In this document: positions 41,915 through 50,272 of the stretch, piece by piece
Layout: each line of letters opens with the position of its first letter
How positions within the stretch are numbered: position 1 is the stretch's first letter
Source: Streptomyces fumanus
Lineage (GTDB): Bacteria; Actinomycetota; Actinomycetes; Streptomycetales; Streptomycetaceae
Assembly (NCBI RefSeq): GCF_014655295.1
Contig: NZ_BNBI01000018.1
Location: 103,281-167,280 of the forward strand
Length of the DNA stretch: 64,000 nucleotides
Direction: 5' to 3'
Notes under the pieces: model-generated
Told to the model about the DNA's origin: nothing
The model's input: only the letters and a program-made list of their open reading frames with translations
Databases searched by the model: none
Made by a program: the position numbers and the translations under genes

Positions 41915-42595
41915 ATGGCCCTCACGGCACGGCAACTGCTGGCGACCACCACCGGAAAACTGGCCCCCGACCCCGGCGCCAACCGGCTGGTGCCCCTGCT
42001 GGCGCGGGGCGCGGCGAGCCGGGACACGCTCGCCGCGCTGGCCCTGGAGCAGCGCTGGGTGATCCCGGCCGACCGCCGGGCCTTCGAGTACCTGGCGCAC
42101 CGCACCGCCGGCCCCGCCCCGGACACCGCCGCGTACTTCACCGCCCTGGCCGAGGGGGAGGCCGTCGCCGCCGAGAAGCTCGCCGGGTTCGCCGCGGCCT
42201 GCGGGGCGGGCGAGGAGCGGGCGGTGCGGCACGACCCGCTGCCGGGCTGCCAGGCGTACCCGGCGTACGTCGCCTGGCTGGCGGTCAACGGCTCGCCCGC
42301 CGAGACCGTCCTCGCCCTGCACGCCAACTTCTCCGCCTGGGGCGGCTACTGCGCCACCATCGCCACCGCCCTGCGCCGCCACTACGGCTTCACCGACGAG
42401 GCGTGCGCCTTCTTCGACCACTTCGCCGCGCCCGCGCCCGGTCTCGACGCGAAGGCGACCGCCGCCGTCCAGGAGGGGCTGGCCGCGGGCGGGCTCAACC
42501 AGGACCTCACATTGCGCTACGGGCGGCTCCTGCTGGCCTACGAGGCGATGTTCTGGCGGACGCTGTGGGAGCTGGAGGGGGCTCAGCCCGACTGA
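41915..42595 (+). CDS. TenA/thiaminase-II-fold protein
   Basis: A 226-residue all-helical TenA_THI-4 family protein. Seen: LALEQRWVIPADRRAFEYLAHR, YFTALAEGEAVAAEKLAGF, PGCQAYPAYVAWLAVNGSPAETVLALHANFSAWGGYCATIATAL (conserved Ala/Asn/Trp-rich helix), FFDHFAAPAPG and AYEAMFWRTLWEL with a late Glu. Some relatives hydrolyse thiamine or thiamine-breakdown pyrimidines; others have unrelated or unknown roles, and no thiamine gene is near. ATG with GGAG at proper spacing; a GTG 39 nt earlier is weaker. Convergent and overlapping by 13 bp with the DUF6213 gene. Confidence 0.82.
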   Translation: MALTARQLLATTTGKLAPDPGANRLVPLLARGAASRDTLAALALEQRWVIPADRRAFEYLAHRTAGPAPDTAAYFTALAEGEAVAAEKLAGFAAACGAGEERAVRHDPLPGCQAYPAYVAWLAVNGSPAETVLALHANFSAWGGYCATIATALRRHYGFTDEACAFFDHFAAPAPGLDAKATAAVQEGLAAGGLNQDLTLRYGRLLLAYEAMFWRTLWELEGAQPD

Positions 42596-42819
42596 CCGCT
42601 GCTGTGCGCGATGCAGGCCACGTCGATCCGGTCGGCCAGCTTGGCCAGCTCGATGGTCAGGGCCGCGACGGTGTCCTCGTCCAGGGCCACCTCGCCGTTC
42701 TCCACCAGACGCAGCCACCGTCCGCCCACCGTGCGCAGCAGCTTGCTCACGTCGGCCGCGGCCACCTGCAAGGTGCCGCGGTGGTCGACGATCAGGGGGA
42801 GGGTCACTTCGCGGGTCAC
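42583..42819 (-). CDS. DUF6213 small protein
   Basis: A 78-residue protein: VTREVTLPLIVDHRGTLQVA, KLLRTVGGRWLRLVENGEVALD, TVAALTIELAKLADRIDVACIAH. It matches the DUF6213 family of short Streptomyces proteins as I recall it. GTG start, no clear ribosome site. Its 3' end overlaps that of the convergent TenA gene. Function unknown. Confidence 0.75.
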   Translation of the reverse strand: MTREVTLPLIVDHRGTLQVAAADVSKLLRTVGGRWLRLVENGEVALDEDTVAALTIELAKLADRIDVACIAHSSGQSG

Positions 42820-42845
42820 GAAAAGGGATCGTAGCCGCGGATGCC

Positions 42846-44231
42846 TCACGCCCCGTGCCATACGGTGGTGATGTTGCAGAACTCCCGGATTCCGTGCCCG
42901 GACAGCTCACGGCCGTACCCCGACCGCTTGATCCCGCCGAACGGGAACGCCGGATGCGAGGCCGTCATCCCGTTGACGTACACACCGCCCGCCTCCAGGT
43001 CCCGGACGAACCGGTCCACGTCGGCGTCGTCCCGGGTCCAGACGTTGGAACTGAGACCGAAGTCGGTGTCGTTGGCGATCAGGACCGCCTCGTCCAGGTC
43101 GGCCGCGCGGTACAGGGTGGCGACCGGGCCGAAGGTCTCCTCGCGGTGGATGCGCATCTCCCGGGTGATGCCGGCCAGCACGGTCGGCGGGTAGTACCAG
43201 CCGGGCCCGTCGGGGCGCTCGCCGCCGCACAGCACGGTGGCGCCGCCGCGCACCGCGTCCTCCACCAGCTCCACCAGGTCGGTCACGCCCTGTTCGCTGG
43301 AGAGCGGGCCGACCTCGGTCTCCTCGTCCATCGGGTCGCCGACCTTGAGGGCCTTCATCCCGGCGACGAAGCGCTCGGCGAAGGCGTCGTAGACGTCGGT
43401 GTGCACGATGAACCGCTTGGCGGCGATGCAGGACTGCCCGGCGTTCTGGGCCCGCGCGGTCACCGCCACCCGGGCCGCCCGGTCGATGTCGGCGGACGGC
43501 ATCACGATGAACGGGTCGCTGCCGCCCAGCTCCAGCACCGTCTTCTTGATCATCTCCCCGGCGGTGGAGGCCACCGCGCGGCCGGCCGGCTCGCTGCCGG
43601 TGAGGGTGGCGGCCTTGACCCGCTCGTCGCGCAGCACGTCGTCCACCGCCGCCGAGCCGATCAGCAGGGTCTGGAAGCAGCCCTCGGGGAAGCCGGCGCG
43701 GTGGAAGAGGTCCTCCAGGTACAGCGCGGTCGCCGGCACGTTCGAGGCGTGCTTGAGCAGGCCGACATTGCCCGCCATCAGCGCCGGGGCGGCGAACCGG
43801 ATCACCTGCCAGAGCGGGAAGTTCCACGGCATGACCGCCAGGACCGGGCCGAGCGGGCGGTAGCGGACCAGGGCCCGGGAGGCGCCGGAGTCCTTCACAT
43901 CGGCCTCGGCGGGCTCCTCGTCGGCGAGCAGCCCGGCCGCGTGGTCGGCGTACCAGCGCATCGCCTTGGCGCACTTCGCCGCCTCGGCGCGGGCCTGCTT
44001 GATCGGCTTGCCCATCTCGGTGGTGATGATCCGGCCGATCTCGTCCTGGTCGGCCTCCAGCAGATCGGCGGCCCGGTGCATCAGCCGGGCCCGCTCCTCG
44101 AACGTCGTCGTCCGGTACGTGCGGAAGGTGGCCTCGGCGAGCTGGAGACGGCGTCCGGTCTCCTCCTCGCCCATGGCCTCGTACGTCCTGACCGTCTCGC
44201 CGTTCGCCGGGTTCACCGTCGCGATGGGCAT
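42846..44231 (-). CDS. gabD: NADP-dependent succinate-semialdehyde dehydrogenase
   Basis: A 461-residue aldehyde dehydrogenase oxidising succinic semialdehyde to succinate, in GABA breakdown. Seen: VMPWNFPLWQVIRFAAPALMAGNVGLLKHASNVPA (NADP site), TLTGSEPAGRAVAS, general-base Glu in KTVLELGGSDPFIVM, nucleophile Cys in NAGQSCIAAKRFIVH, and GPVATLYRAADLDEAVLIANDTDFGLSSNVW. The end is PFGGIKRSGYGRELSGHGIREFCN. The gene symbol is by similarity; no GABA transaminase is adjacent. Monocistronic. Confidence 0.9.
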   Translation of the reverse strand: MPIATVNPANGETVRTYEAMGEEETGRRLQLAEATFRTYRTTTFEERARLMHRAADLLEADQDEIGRIITTEMGKPIKQARAEAAKCAKAMRWYADHAAGLLADEEPAEADVKDSGASRALVRYRPLGPVLAVMPWNFPLWQVIRFAAPALMAGNVGLLKHASNVPATALYLEDLFHRAGFPEGCFQTLLIGSAAVDDVLRDERVKAATLTGSEPAGRAVASTAGEMIKKTVLELGGSDPFIVMPSADIDRAARVAVTARAQNAGQSCIAAKRFIVHTDVYDAFAERFVAGMKALKVGDPMDEETEVGPLSSEQGVTDLVELVEDAVRGGATVLCGGERPDGPGWYYPPTVLAGITREMRIHREETFGPVATLYRAADLDEAVLIANDTDFGLSSNVWTRDDADVDRFVRDLEAGGVYVNGMTASHPAFPFGGIKRSGYGRELSGHGIREFCNITTVWHGA

Positions 44232-44307
44232 GGCTGACCTCCCTGGGGGCGGGCTGTGCTTCGACCTTCGCGCCGGGCGCGGCGCACCGCAACGCGAAGG
44301 CGTCTCG

Positions 44308-44766
44308 TCAGCCCGAGTGCTCCGCCAGGCGGTCGAGAAACGCGGTCTGCGCCGTGACGATCACCTCGCGGGCCGCGTCCAGGGACAGCCATGCCACCCG
44401 GTCCAGCTCCGGGAACTCCTGGACCCGGCCCGAGCGCGGCGGCCACTCCATGCGGAAGGTGCCGGGCACCACCGCCGCCGGGTCCAGGTCGGCCTCCACC
44501 GCCCAGACCGTGACCAGCTTGCCGCCGGACTGGCGGACCTCGCCCAGCGGCACGGCCGCGCCCTCGGGCGGCGCCAGCCCCAGCTCCTCCCGGAACTCGC
44601 GCCGGGCCGCCTCCCAGGCCGGCTCGTCCTCCTCGTACTCGCCCTTCGGGACGGTCCAGGCGCCCTGCTCGCGGCGGGCGTGGAACGGGCCGCCCATGTG
44701 CCCGAGCAGCACCTCCAGACCGGCGTCGGTACGGCGGTACAGCAGCAGGCCCGCGCTGCGCCTCAC
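44308..44766 (-). CDS. NUDIX hydrolase
   Basis: A 152-residue NUDIX protein: RRSAGLLLYRRTDAGLEVLLGHMGGP, the NUDIX box in GEYEEDEPAWEAARREFREELGL (GX5EX7REUXEEXGU pattern complete), and WAVEADLDP. Probably cleaves nucleoside diphosphate derivatives. The start overlaps the DNA ligase stop by 4 bp, so both are made together. The pairing with a ligase hints at repair or nucleotide sanitation (for example oxidised nucleotides), but this is inference. Confidence 0.92.
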   Translation of the reverse strand: MRRSAGLLLYRRTDAGLEVLLGHMGGPFHARREQGAWTVPKGEYEEDEPAWEAARREFREELGLAPPEGAAVPLGEVRQSGGKLVTVWAVEADLDPAAVVPGTFRMEWPPRSGRVQEFPELDRVAWLSLDAAREVIVTAQTAFLDRLAEHSG

Positions 44767-46310
44767 GGTGCCGCCTCCGGGTGGGCGGCGAACAGGGTCT
44801 CCACCGTGTCGGCGTCCTCGGGGCGCTTGTCCTCGCGGTAGCGGATCACCCGGGCGAAGCGGAGGGTGACGCCGGCCGGGTAGCGGGTGGAGCGCTGGAC
44901 GCCGTCATAGCCGATCTCGACCACCAGTTCGGGGCGGACGGTCACACCCCAGGGGTGCTCCTCGACGGCCAGTTCGCCCAGGCGTGCGGTCTGCCAGGTG
45001 AGCAGCGCGTCGGTCATGCCCTTGAAGGTCTTGCCGAGCATCACGAACGAGCCGTCGGCGGCGCGGGCGCCCAGGTGCAGGTTGGAGAGCTTGCCGGTGC
45101 GGCGGCCGTGGCCCCACTCGGCGGCCAGGACCACCAGGTCGAGGGTGTGCACGGGCTTGACCTTCAGCCAGGACGCCCCGCGCCGGCCCGCGCTGTAGGG
45201 GGCGTCGGTGCCCTTGACCACGACGCCCTCGTGGCCCCGGGCCAGCGTCTCGGCGAGGAAGTCCTCCGCCGCCCGCACGTCCTCGGGCCCGGCCACCAGC
45301 ACGCGCCGCACCCGCATCGGCCCGGGGACCAGCCGGGCCAGCTCCGCGTGCCGCTCGGTCAGCGGCAGGTCGAGCAGGTCCCGGCCGTCGACGGAGAGCA
45401 CGTCGAAGAAGACGGGGGAGACCGGCACCGCCCGCGCCGCCGTGGCCACGTCCGTGCGCGAGCCGACCCGCCCGGCGGTCTCCTGGAACGAGCGGGGACG
45501 CCCGTCCGCGCCGAAGGAGATCACCTCGCCGTCCAGCACGAACCGCTCGCCGGGCAGCTCCCGGGCCGCCGCGGTCACCTCGGGCAGCCGGTCGGTGATG
45601 TCCTCCAGGGTGCGGGTGCAGCACCGTACGGTGGCGCCGTCGCGGTGCACCTGGACGCGGATGCCGTCGAGCTTCTCCTCGACCGCGCAGCTCCCGAGCC
45701 TGGCCACCGCCTCGGCGACCGAGGACGCGGTGTGCGCCAGCATCGGCAGCACCGGCCGGCCGACGGTGAGCCGGAACCGGCCGAGCGCGTCCGGCCCCTC
45801 GGCGAGCAGCGCCTCGGCCACCGCCTGGAGCGACCCGGCGAGCATCACCGCCCGCCGCACGTCCGCCGCCGGCGCCCCGGTGGCGGAGGCCAGCCCCTCC
45901 ACGGCCGCCGCGTCGAGCGCGCCCTGCCGGACCTCGCCGGTGAGCAGGCCCAGCAGGAACCGCTGCTCGTCCTCGGTGGCCGCGCCCATCAGCTCGCCGA
46001 CCAGCCGGGTCCGCTCGGCCTGGGATCCGGGGCCGGAGACCGCCGCGAGCCGGGTCAGCCGGGCGTCCACCTCGCGCACGGTCAGTGTCGGTGCGGCGGC
46101 GGGCGGCACCGGCCGGCCCAGCACCTTCCAGCCGACGCCGATCCGGCCCTGCGGCAGCCGGCCCGCCAGATACGGGATGACGACCGGGACGTCCGCCGCC
46201 TCCGCCTCCCGGAACAACTCCGCGAGCAGGGCGGTCTTGCGGGACCGCGCCGAGGTGGCCGCGACCTCCCGGGACACCTGGGCCAAGCGGGCGAGCAGCA
46301 TGCCCTTCAT
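44763..46310 (-). CDS. ATP-dependent DNA ligase (LigB/LigC-like)
   Basis: A 515-residue ATP-dependent DNA ligase. An N-terminal DNA-binding domain (residues about 1-190) is followed by the nucleotidyltransferase core with adenylation Lys213 in EEKLDGIRVQVHRDG, then FDGEVISFGADGRP-like motif III in VLDGEVISFGADGRPRSFQE, GHEGVVVKGTDAPYSAGRRGASWLKVKP (motifs IV and V) and the OB domain. It is a nonessential repair ligase next to the NAD+-dependent LigA of bacteria. ATG at 46310; a start at 46301 (MLLARLAQ) is equally possible. Coupled to the NUDIX gene by a 4-bp overlap. Confidence 0.93.
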   Translation of the reverse strand: MKGMLLARLAQVSREVAATSARSRKTALLAELFREAEAADVPVVIPYLAGRLPQGRIGVGWKVLGRPVPPAAAPTLTVREVDARLTRLAAVSGPGSQAERTRLVGELMGAATEDEQRFLLGLLTGEVRQGALDAAAVEGLASATGAPAADVRRAVMLAGSLQAVAEALLAEGPDALGRFRLTVGRPVLPMLAHTASSVAEAVARLGSCAVEEKLDGIRVQVHRDGATVRCCTRTLEDITDRLPEVTAAARELPGERFVLDGEVISFGADGRPRSFQETAGRVGSRTDVATAARAVPVSPVFFDVLSVDGRDLLDLPLTERHAELARLVPGPMRVRRVLVAGPEDVRAAEDFLAETLARGHEGVVVKGTDAPYSAGRRGASWLKVKPVHTLDLVVLAAEWGHGRRTGKLSNLHLGARAADGSFVMLGKTFKGMTDALLTWQTARLGELAVEEHPWGVTVRPELVVEIGYDGVQRSTRYPAGVTLRFARVIRYREDKRPEDADTVETLFAAHPEAAP

Positions 46311-46432
46311 GGTGCACCGGGAGGGCCGACCTCACACCTGGCCGGGCCGTCGGCGGCGACTCCCGTCAGTCCCGCGGGCACGCCCGGGAGGGCCGGCCTC
46401 GCACCTGGCCGGGTCGTCGGCGGGGACCCCCG

Positions 46433-47383
46433 TCAGTCCCCCAGGCCCGCGTCCACGTCGGACATGATCAGGTCGCCGACGATCGCCGAGGCCGCCCGGT
46501 AGCCGCCGCTGGCCGCGTGGACGACCTGCTCGGCGAAGCCCATCGCGTTGCCCGCGGCCCACACCCCCGGCACGCTGGTCAGCCCGGTCGGGTCCACCAC
46601 CGGGTACGCCCCGAACGGGGTCTGGGTCAGCTCCGCGCCCAGCTCCCGCAGCAGTCCGTTGCGCGGCACCGCACGCGGCGCCACGAACACCACCGACCGC
46701 TCGTGCACGGTCCCGTCGGCCAGTCGGACGCCGGTGATCCGGTCGTCCTCGGCCACCAGCCCGGCCACCTCGCCGGGCACCACCTTCACCCCGGCCGCCG
46801 CCAGCCTGCGCAGGTCCTGGTCGGACAGCTCGTCCTCGCCGACCGTGTGCAGGAACAGGGTGACGTCGTCCGACCAGCCGGTCACCATCAGCGCTTGGTG
46901 CACGCTGAGCGGGCTGCTCGCCAGCACGCCGAAGCGCTCGTCGCGGACCTCCCAGCCGTGGCAGAACGGGCAGTGCAGCACATCTCGGCCGAACCGCTCG
47001 GCGACCCCGTCGACCGCCGGCAGCTCGTCCTTCAGGCCGGTGGCGACCACCAGCCGCCGGGCGCCCACGGTCCGCCCGCCGGCCAGCTCCACGGTGAAGC
47101 CGTCGCGCTCCCCGGCGACGCCCACCACCCGGTCGCGGACCAGCTCCACGCCGTACGCCGCGATCTCCGCCCGGCCGGCCGCCAGGAACTCGGCGGGCGG
47201 CATGCCGTCCCGGCTCAGATAGCCCTGCATATGGGCGGCGGGCGCGTTCCGCGGCTCGCCCGCGTCCACGACGAGCGTCCGGCGCCGGGCCCGGCCCAGG
47301 GTGAGCGCGGCCGACAGCCCGGCGGTGCCGCCGCCGACCACGACCACGTCGTACCGCTCGCTGTTCTGCGTCTTCTCGGTCAC
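46433..47383 (-). CDS. FAD-dependent NAD(P) oxidoreductase with CPFC site (thioredoxin reductase-like)
   Basis: A 316-residue two-Rossmann-domain flavoprotein. FAD site VVVGGGTAGLSAALTLGRARR; the putative redox site CPFC in DVLHCPFCHGWEV corresponds to the CxxC of thioredoxin reductases; WAAGNAMGFAEQVVHAASGGYRAA (C-terminal FAD motif). Start VTEKTQNSERYDVV has an ideal GGAGG with a 9-nt gap; an in-frame start 27 nt earlier is possible. It is divergent from an XRE-cupin regulator across a short promoter region. The substrate could be a small thioredoxin-like partner or a metabolite such as a disulfide; unknown. Confidence 0.88.
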   Translation of the reverse strand: MTEKTQNSERYDVVVVGGGTAGLSAALTLGRARRRTLVVDAGEPRNAPAAHMQGYLSRDGMPPAEFLAAGRAEIAAYGVELVRDRVVGVAGERDGFTVELAGGRTVGARRLVVATGLKDELPAVDGVAERFGRDVLHCPFCHGWEVRDERFGVLASSPLSVHQALMVTGWSDDVTLFLHTVGEDELSDQDLRRLAAAGVKVVPGEVAGLVAEDDRITGVRLADGTVHERSVVFVAPRAVPRNGLLRELGAELTQTPFGAYPVVDPTGLTSVPGVWAAGNAMGFAEQVVHAASGGYRAASAIVGDLIMSDVDAGLGD

Positions 47384-47425
47384 GGTGACCACCTCCACCG
47401 CGAGCGTCACCCAGCCGATGCGACA

Positions 47426-47460
47426 TTGACAAACGCGTTTGCCGGAACTGCAATAAAGTC
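47426..47460 (+). promoter_or_regulatory. leaderless promoter of the XRE-cupin gene with palindromic operator
   Basis: TTGACA (47426-47431), 17-nt spacer, TGCAAT (47449-47454), ATG starting 7 nt later, no ribosome site: a leaderless promoter. Within the spacer lies CAAACGCGTTTG (47430-47441), a perfect 12-bp palindrome that also sits in the divergent promoter. It is the likely operator of the XRE-cupin protein. Confidence 0.65.
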
Positions 47461-48033
47461 ATGACGACGGACGACGTACTCGCGGGGGTCGGCCCCCGGC
47501 TGCGGCAGCTCAGGAAGGAGCGCGAGGTCACCCTCGCCGCGCTCGCCGAGGCCACCGGCATCTCCGTGAGCACCCTCTCGCGGCTGGAGTCCGGCCTGCG
47601 CAAGCCCAGCCTGGAGCTGCTGCTGCCGATCGCCCGGGCCCACCAGGTGCCGCTGGACGAGCTGGTCGGCGCCCCGCCGGTCGGCGACCCCCGGGTGCGC
47701 TCCCGGCCGGTCCAGCGGCACGGCCGCACCTACTGGCCGCTCACCCGCCAGCCGGGCGGCCTCCAGGCGTTCAAGGTGCTGGTGCCGCCGCGCCAGGAGG
47801 AGCCCGAACTGCAGACCCACGAGGGCTACGAGTGGCTCTATGTGCTCTCCGGCCGGCTCCGCATCGTCCTCGGCGACCACGACCTGGTGATCGGCGCCGG
47901 GGAGGCCGTCGAGTTCGACACCCGGGTGCCGCACTGGTTCGGGGCGGCGGGGGAGGGGCCGGCCGAGTTCCTCAGCCTCTTCGGCCCGCAGGGCGAGCGG
48001 ATGCACGTTCGGGCGCGGCCCGCGCGGGCGTGA
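47461..48033 (+). CDS. XRE-family regulator with C-terminal cupin domain
   Basis: A 190-residue regulator: XRE HTH at residues about 9-64 (LRQLRKEREVTLAALAEATG, STLSRLESGLRKPSLELLLP), then a cupin at about 100-185 (GLQAFKVLVPPRQEEPELQTHEGYEWLYVLSGRLRIVLGDHDLVI, EAVEFDTRVPHWFGA). XRE-cupin proteins usually sense a small molecule in the beta-barrel and repress neighbouring genes. It is divergent from the CPFC flavoprotein, which is its probable target. Confidence 0.93.
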   Translation: MTTDDVLAGVGPRLRQLRKEREVTLAALAEATGISVSTLSRLESGLRKPSLELLLPIARAHQVPLDELVGAPPVGDPRVRSRPVQRHGRTYWPLTRQPGGLQAFKVLVPPRQEEPELQTHEGYEWLYVLSGRLRIVLGDHDLVIGAGEAVEFDTRVPHWFGAAGEGPAEFLSLFGPQGERMHVRARPARA

Positions 48034-48069
48034 GCTTCCCGACGGTCCCCCGACGGTTCCCTGATCGGC

Positions 48070-48086
48070 AAGCGACCGCTTAGTAT
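48070..48086 (+). promoter_or_regulatory. palindromic operator and -10 of the quinone reductase/acyl-CoA dehydrogenase operon
   Basis: AAGCG-AC-CGCTT (48070-48081) abuts TAGTAT (48081-48086), a good -10 hexamer. The palindrome covers the spacer next to the -10, the placement of TetR-type repressors. No regulator gene is adjacent, so the factor acts in trans. Confidence 0.5.
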
Positions 48087-48128
48087 GCGGTGGACCCGGT
48101 CGGACGACGCAGTCGGTGGAGGCTCCGC

Positions 48129-49094
48129 ATGCAGGCATGGCAGGTGCACGAGAACGGCGAGCCGGGCGAGGTGATGCGCCTGGCGGACGTGGCCCCGCCC
48201 ACGCCCGGCGAGGGGCAGGTCCTGCTCCGGGTGCGCGCCGCCGCCGTCAACTTCCCCGACGCGCTGCTGTGCCGGGGCCAGTACCAGGTCAGGCCGCCGC
48301 TGCCGTTCACCCCCGGCGTGGAGGTCTGCGCCGAGACCGAGGACGGCCGCCGGGTCATCGCCACCCCCGTGCTGCCGCACGGCGGCTTCGCCGAGTACAC
48401 CCTCGCGCACACCGCCGCGCTGCTGCCCGCGCCGGAGGCCCTGGACGACGCCCGGGCCGCCGCCCTGCACATCGGCTACCAGACCGGCTGGTTCGGCCTG
48501 CACCGCCGGGCCCGCCTGGAGGCCGGCGAGACCCTGCTGGTGCACGCCGCCGCGGGCGGGGTGGGCAGCGCGGCCGTCCAGTTGGGCAAGGCCGCCGGCG
48601 CCACCGTCATCGGCGTCGTCGGTGGCCCCGAGAAGGCCGCCGTCGCCCGCGAACTGGGCTGCGACCTGGTGATCGACCGCAAGAGCGAGGACGTCATCAC
48701 CGTCGTCAAGGAGGCCACCGGCGGCCGGGGCGCCGACGTGATCTACGACCCCGTGGGCGGCACCGCCTACACCCAGTCCACCAAGGTCGTCGCCTTCGAG
48801 GGCCGGATCGTCGTCGTCGGCTTCGCCAGCGGCACCATCCCCAGCGCGGCGCTGAACCACGCCCTGGTGAAGAACTACGCCGTCCTCGGCCTGCACTGGG
48901 GCCTGTACACCACGAAGAACCCCGAGCTGGTCCAGCACTGCCACGAGCAGCTCACCGAACTGGCCGCCCGGGGCGCGATCTCCCCGCTGGTGAGCGAGCG
49001 GGTGCCGCTGGACCGGGCCGCGGCCGCCGTCCAGAAGGTCGCCGACGGCACGAGCACCGGCCGGATCGCCGTCGTGATGGAGGAGGCAGCATGA
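48129..49094 (+). CDS. NADPH:quinone oxidoreductase-like MDR protein
   Basis: A 321-residue medium-chain dehydrogenase/reductase without the zinc ligands. Seen: MQAWQVHENGEPGEVMRLADVAP, AAVNFPDALLCRGQYQVRPPLPFTPGVE, GYQTGWFGLHRRARL, the NADPH loop LVHAAAGGVGSAAVQLGKAAGA, YDPVGGTAYTQSTKVVAFEGRIVVVGFASG. Such members reduce quinones or enoyl compounds. Start MQAWQVH with GGAGG; the frame extends 39 nt further. Its last bases overlap the next gene (ATGA), giving a three-gene unit with two acyl-CoA dehydrogenases. Confidence 0.9.
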   Translation: MQAWQVHENGEPGEVMRLADVAPPTPGEGQVLLRVRAAAVNFPDALLCRGQYQVRPPLPFTPGVEVCAETEDGRRVIATPVLPHGGFAEYTLAHTAALLPAPEALDDARAAALHIGYQTGWFGLHRRARLEAGETLLVHAAAGGVGSAAVQLGKAAGATVIGVVGGPEKAAVARELGCDLVIDRKSEDVITVVKEATGGRGADVIYDPVGGTAYTQSTKVVAFEGRIVVVGFASGTIPSAALNHALVKNYAVLGLHWGLYTTKNPELVQHCHEQLTELAARGAISPLVSERVPLDRAAAAVQKVADGTSTGRIAVVMEEAA

Positions 49095-50272
49095 CCGACG
49101 CAGCCGAACTGCGCCGCCGCACCCAGGAGTTCCTGGCCGCGCACCCGCCCGCGAGCACCGCCCGCACGGACTTCCTGCGGGCCCGCTTCGACGCGGGACT
49201 GGCCTGGGTGCACTTCCCCGAGGGCCTCGGCGGCCTCGGCCTGCCCCGCACCCTCCAGCCCGTCGTCGACGCCGAACTGGCCGCCGCCGGCGCCCCCGAC
49301 AACGACCCCCGGCGCATCGGCATCGGCCTCGGCATGGCCGCGCCGACCATCCTCCAGTACGGCACCGAGGAGCAGAAGCGCCGCTTCCTGCGCCCGCTGT
49401 GGACGGGCGAGGAGGTCTGGTGCCAGTTGTTCAGCGAACCCGGCGCCGGCTCCGACCTCGCGGCCCTGGGCACCCGCGCCGTCCGCGACGGCGACACCTG
49501 GGTGGTCGACGGGCAGAAGGTGTGGACCTCCAGCGCCCACCTCGCCCGCTGGGCCATCCTCATCGCCCGCACCGACCCGGACGTGCCCAAGCACCGGGGC
49601 ATCACCTACTTCCTGTGCGACATGACCGACCCGGGCGTCGAGGTCCGGCCGCTGCGGCAGATCACCGGCGAGGCCGAGTTCAACGAGGTCTTCCTCACCG
49701 GCGTCCGCATCCCCGACGACCGCCGCCTCGGCGAGGTCGGCGACGGCTGGCGGGTCGCCCAGACCACCCTCAACAACGAGCGGGTCGCCATCGGCGGCCG
49801 GCGCCTGCCCCGCGAGGGCGGCATGATCGGCCCGGCCGCCCGCACCTGGCGCGAACGCCCCGAACTGCGCACCCACGACCTGCACCAGCGCCTGCTCACC
49901 CTGTGGGTCGAGGCCGAGGTCGCCCGGCTCACCGGGGAGCGGCTCGGCCAGCAGCTCGCCGCCGGCCACCCCGGCCCCGAGGGCGCCGGCATGAAACTGG
50001 CCTTCGCCCGCCTCAACCAGGAGATCAGCGGCCTGGAGGTGGAACTCCGCGGCGCCGAGGGCCTGCTGTACGACGACTGGACCATGCGCCGCCCCGAGCT
50101 GGTCGACTTCACCGGCCGCGACGCCGGGTACCGCTACCTGCGCTCCAAGGGCAACAGCATCGAGGGCGGGACCAGCGAGGTCCTGCTCAACATCGTCGCC
50201 GAACGCGTCCTCGGCCTGCCCGCCGAGCCGCGCACCGACAAGGACGTCGCATGGAAGGACCTCGCCCGATGA
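49091..50272 (+). CDS. acyl-CoA dehydrogenase (large partner)
   Basis: A 393-residue acyl-CoA dehydrogenase. Seen: RFDAGLAWVHFPEGLGGLGLPRTLQ, QLFSEPGAGSDLAALGTRAVRDGD, WVVDGQKVWTSSAHLARW, RVAIGGRRLPREGG, SKGNSIEGGTSEVLLNIVAERVLGLP with a Glu in the EGGTSE block as base. Coupled by ATGA overlap to the quinone reductase before and to another dehydrogenase after. The two dehydrogenases may be a heterodimer, as known for steroid/side-chain type ACADs; this is inference. Confidence 0.92.
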   Translation: MTDAAELRRRTQEFLAAHPPASTARTDFLRARFDAGLAWVHFPEGLGGLGLPRTLQPVVDAELAAAGAPDNDPRRIGIGLGMAAPTILQYGTEEQKRRFLRPLWTGEEVWCQLFSEPGAGSDLAALGTRAVRDGDTWVVDGQKVWTSSAHLARWAILIARTDPDVPKHRGITYFLCDMTDPGVEVRPLRQITGEAEFNEVFLTGVRIPDDRRLGEVGDGWRVAQTTLNNERVAIGGRRLPREGGMIGPAARTWRERPELRTHDLHQRLLTLWVEAEVARLTGERLGQQLAAGHPGPEGAGMKLAFARLNQEISGLEVELRGAEGLLYDDWTMRRPELVDFTGRDAGYRYLRSKGNSIEGGTSEVLLNIVAERVLGLPAEPRTDKDVAWKDLAR

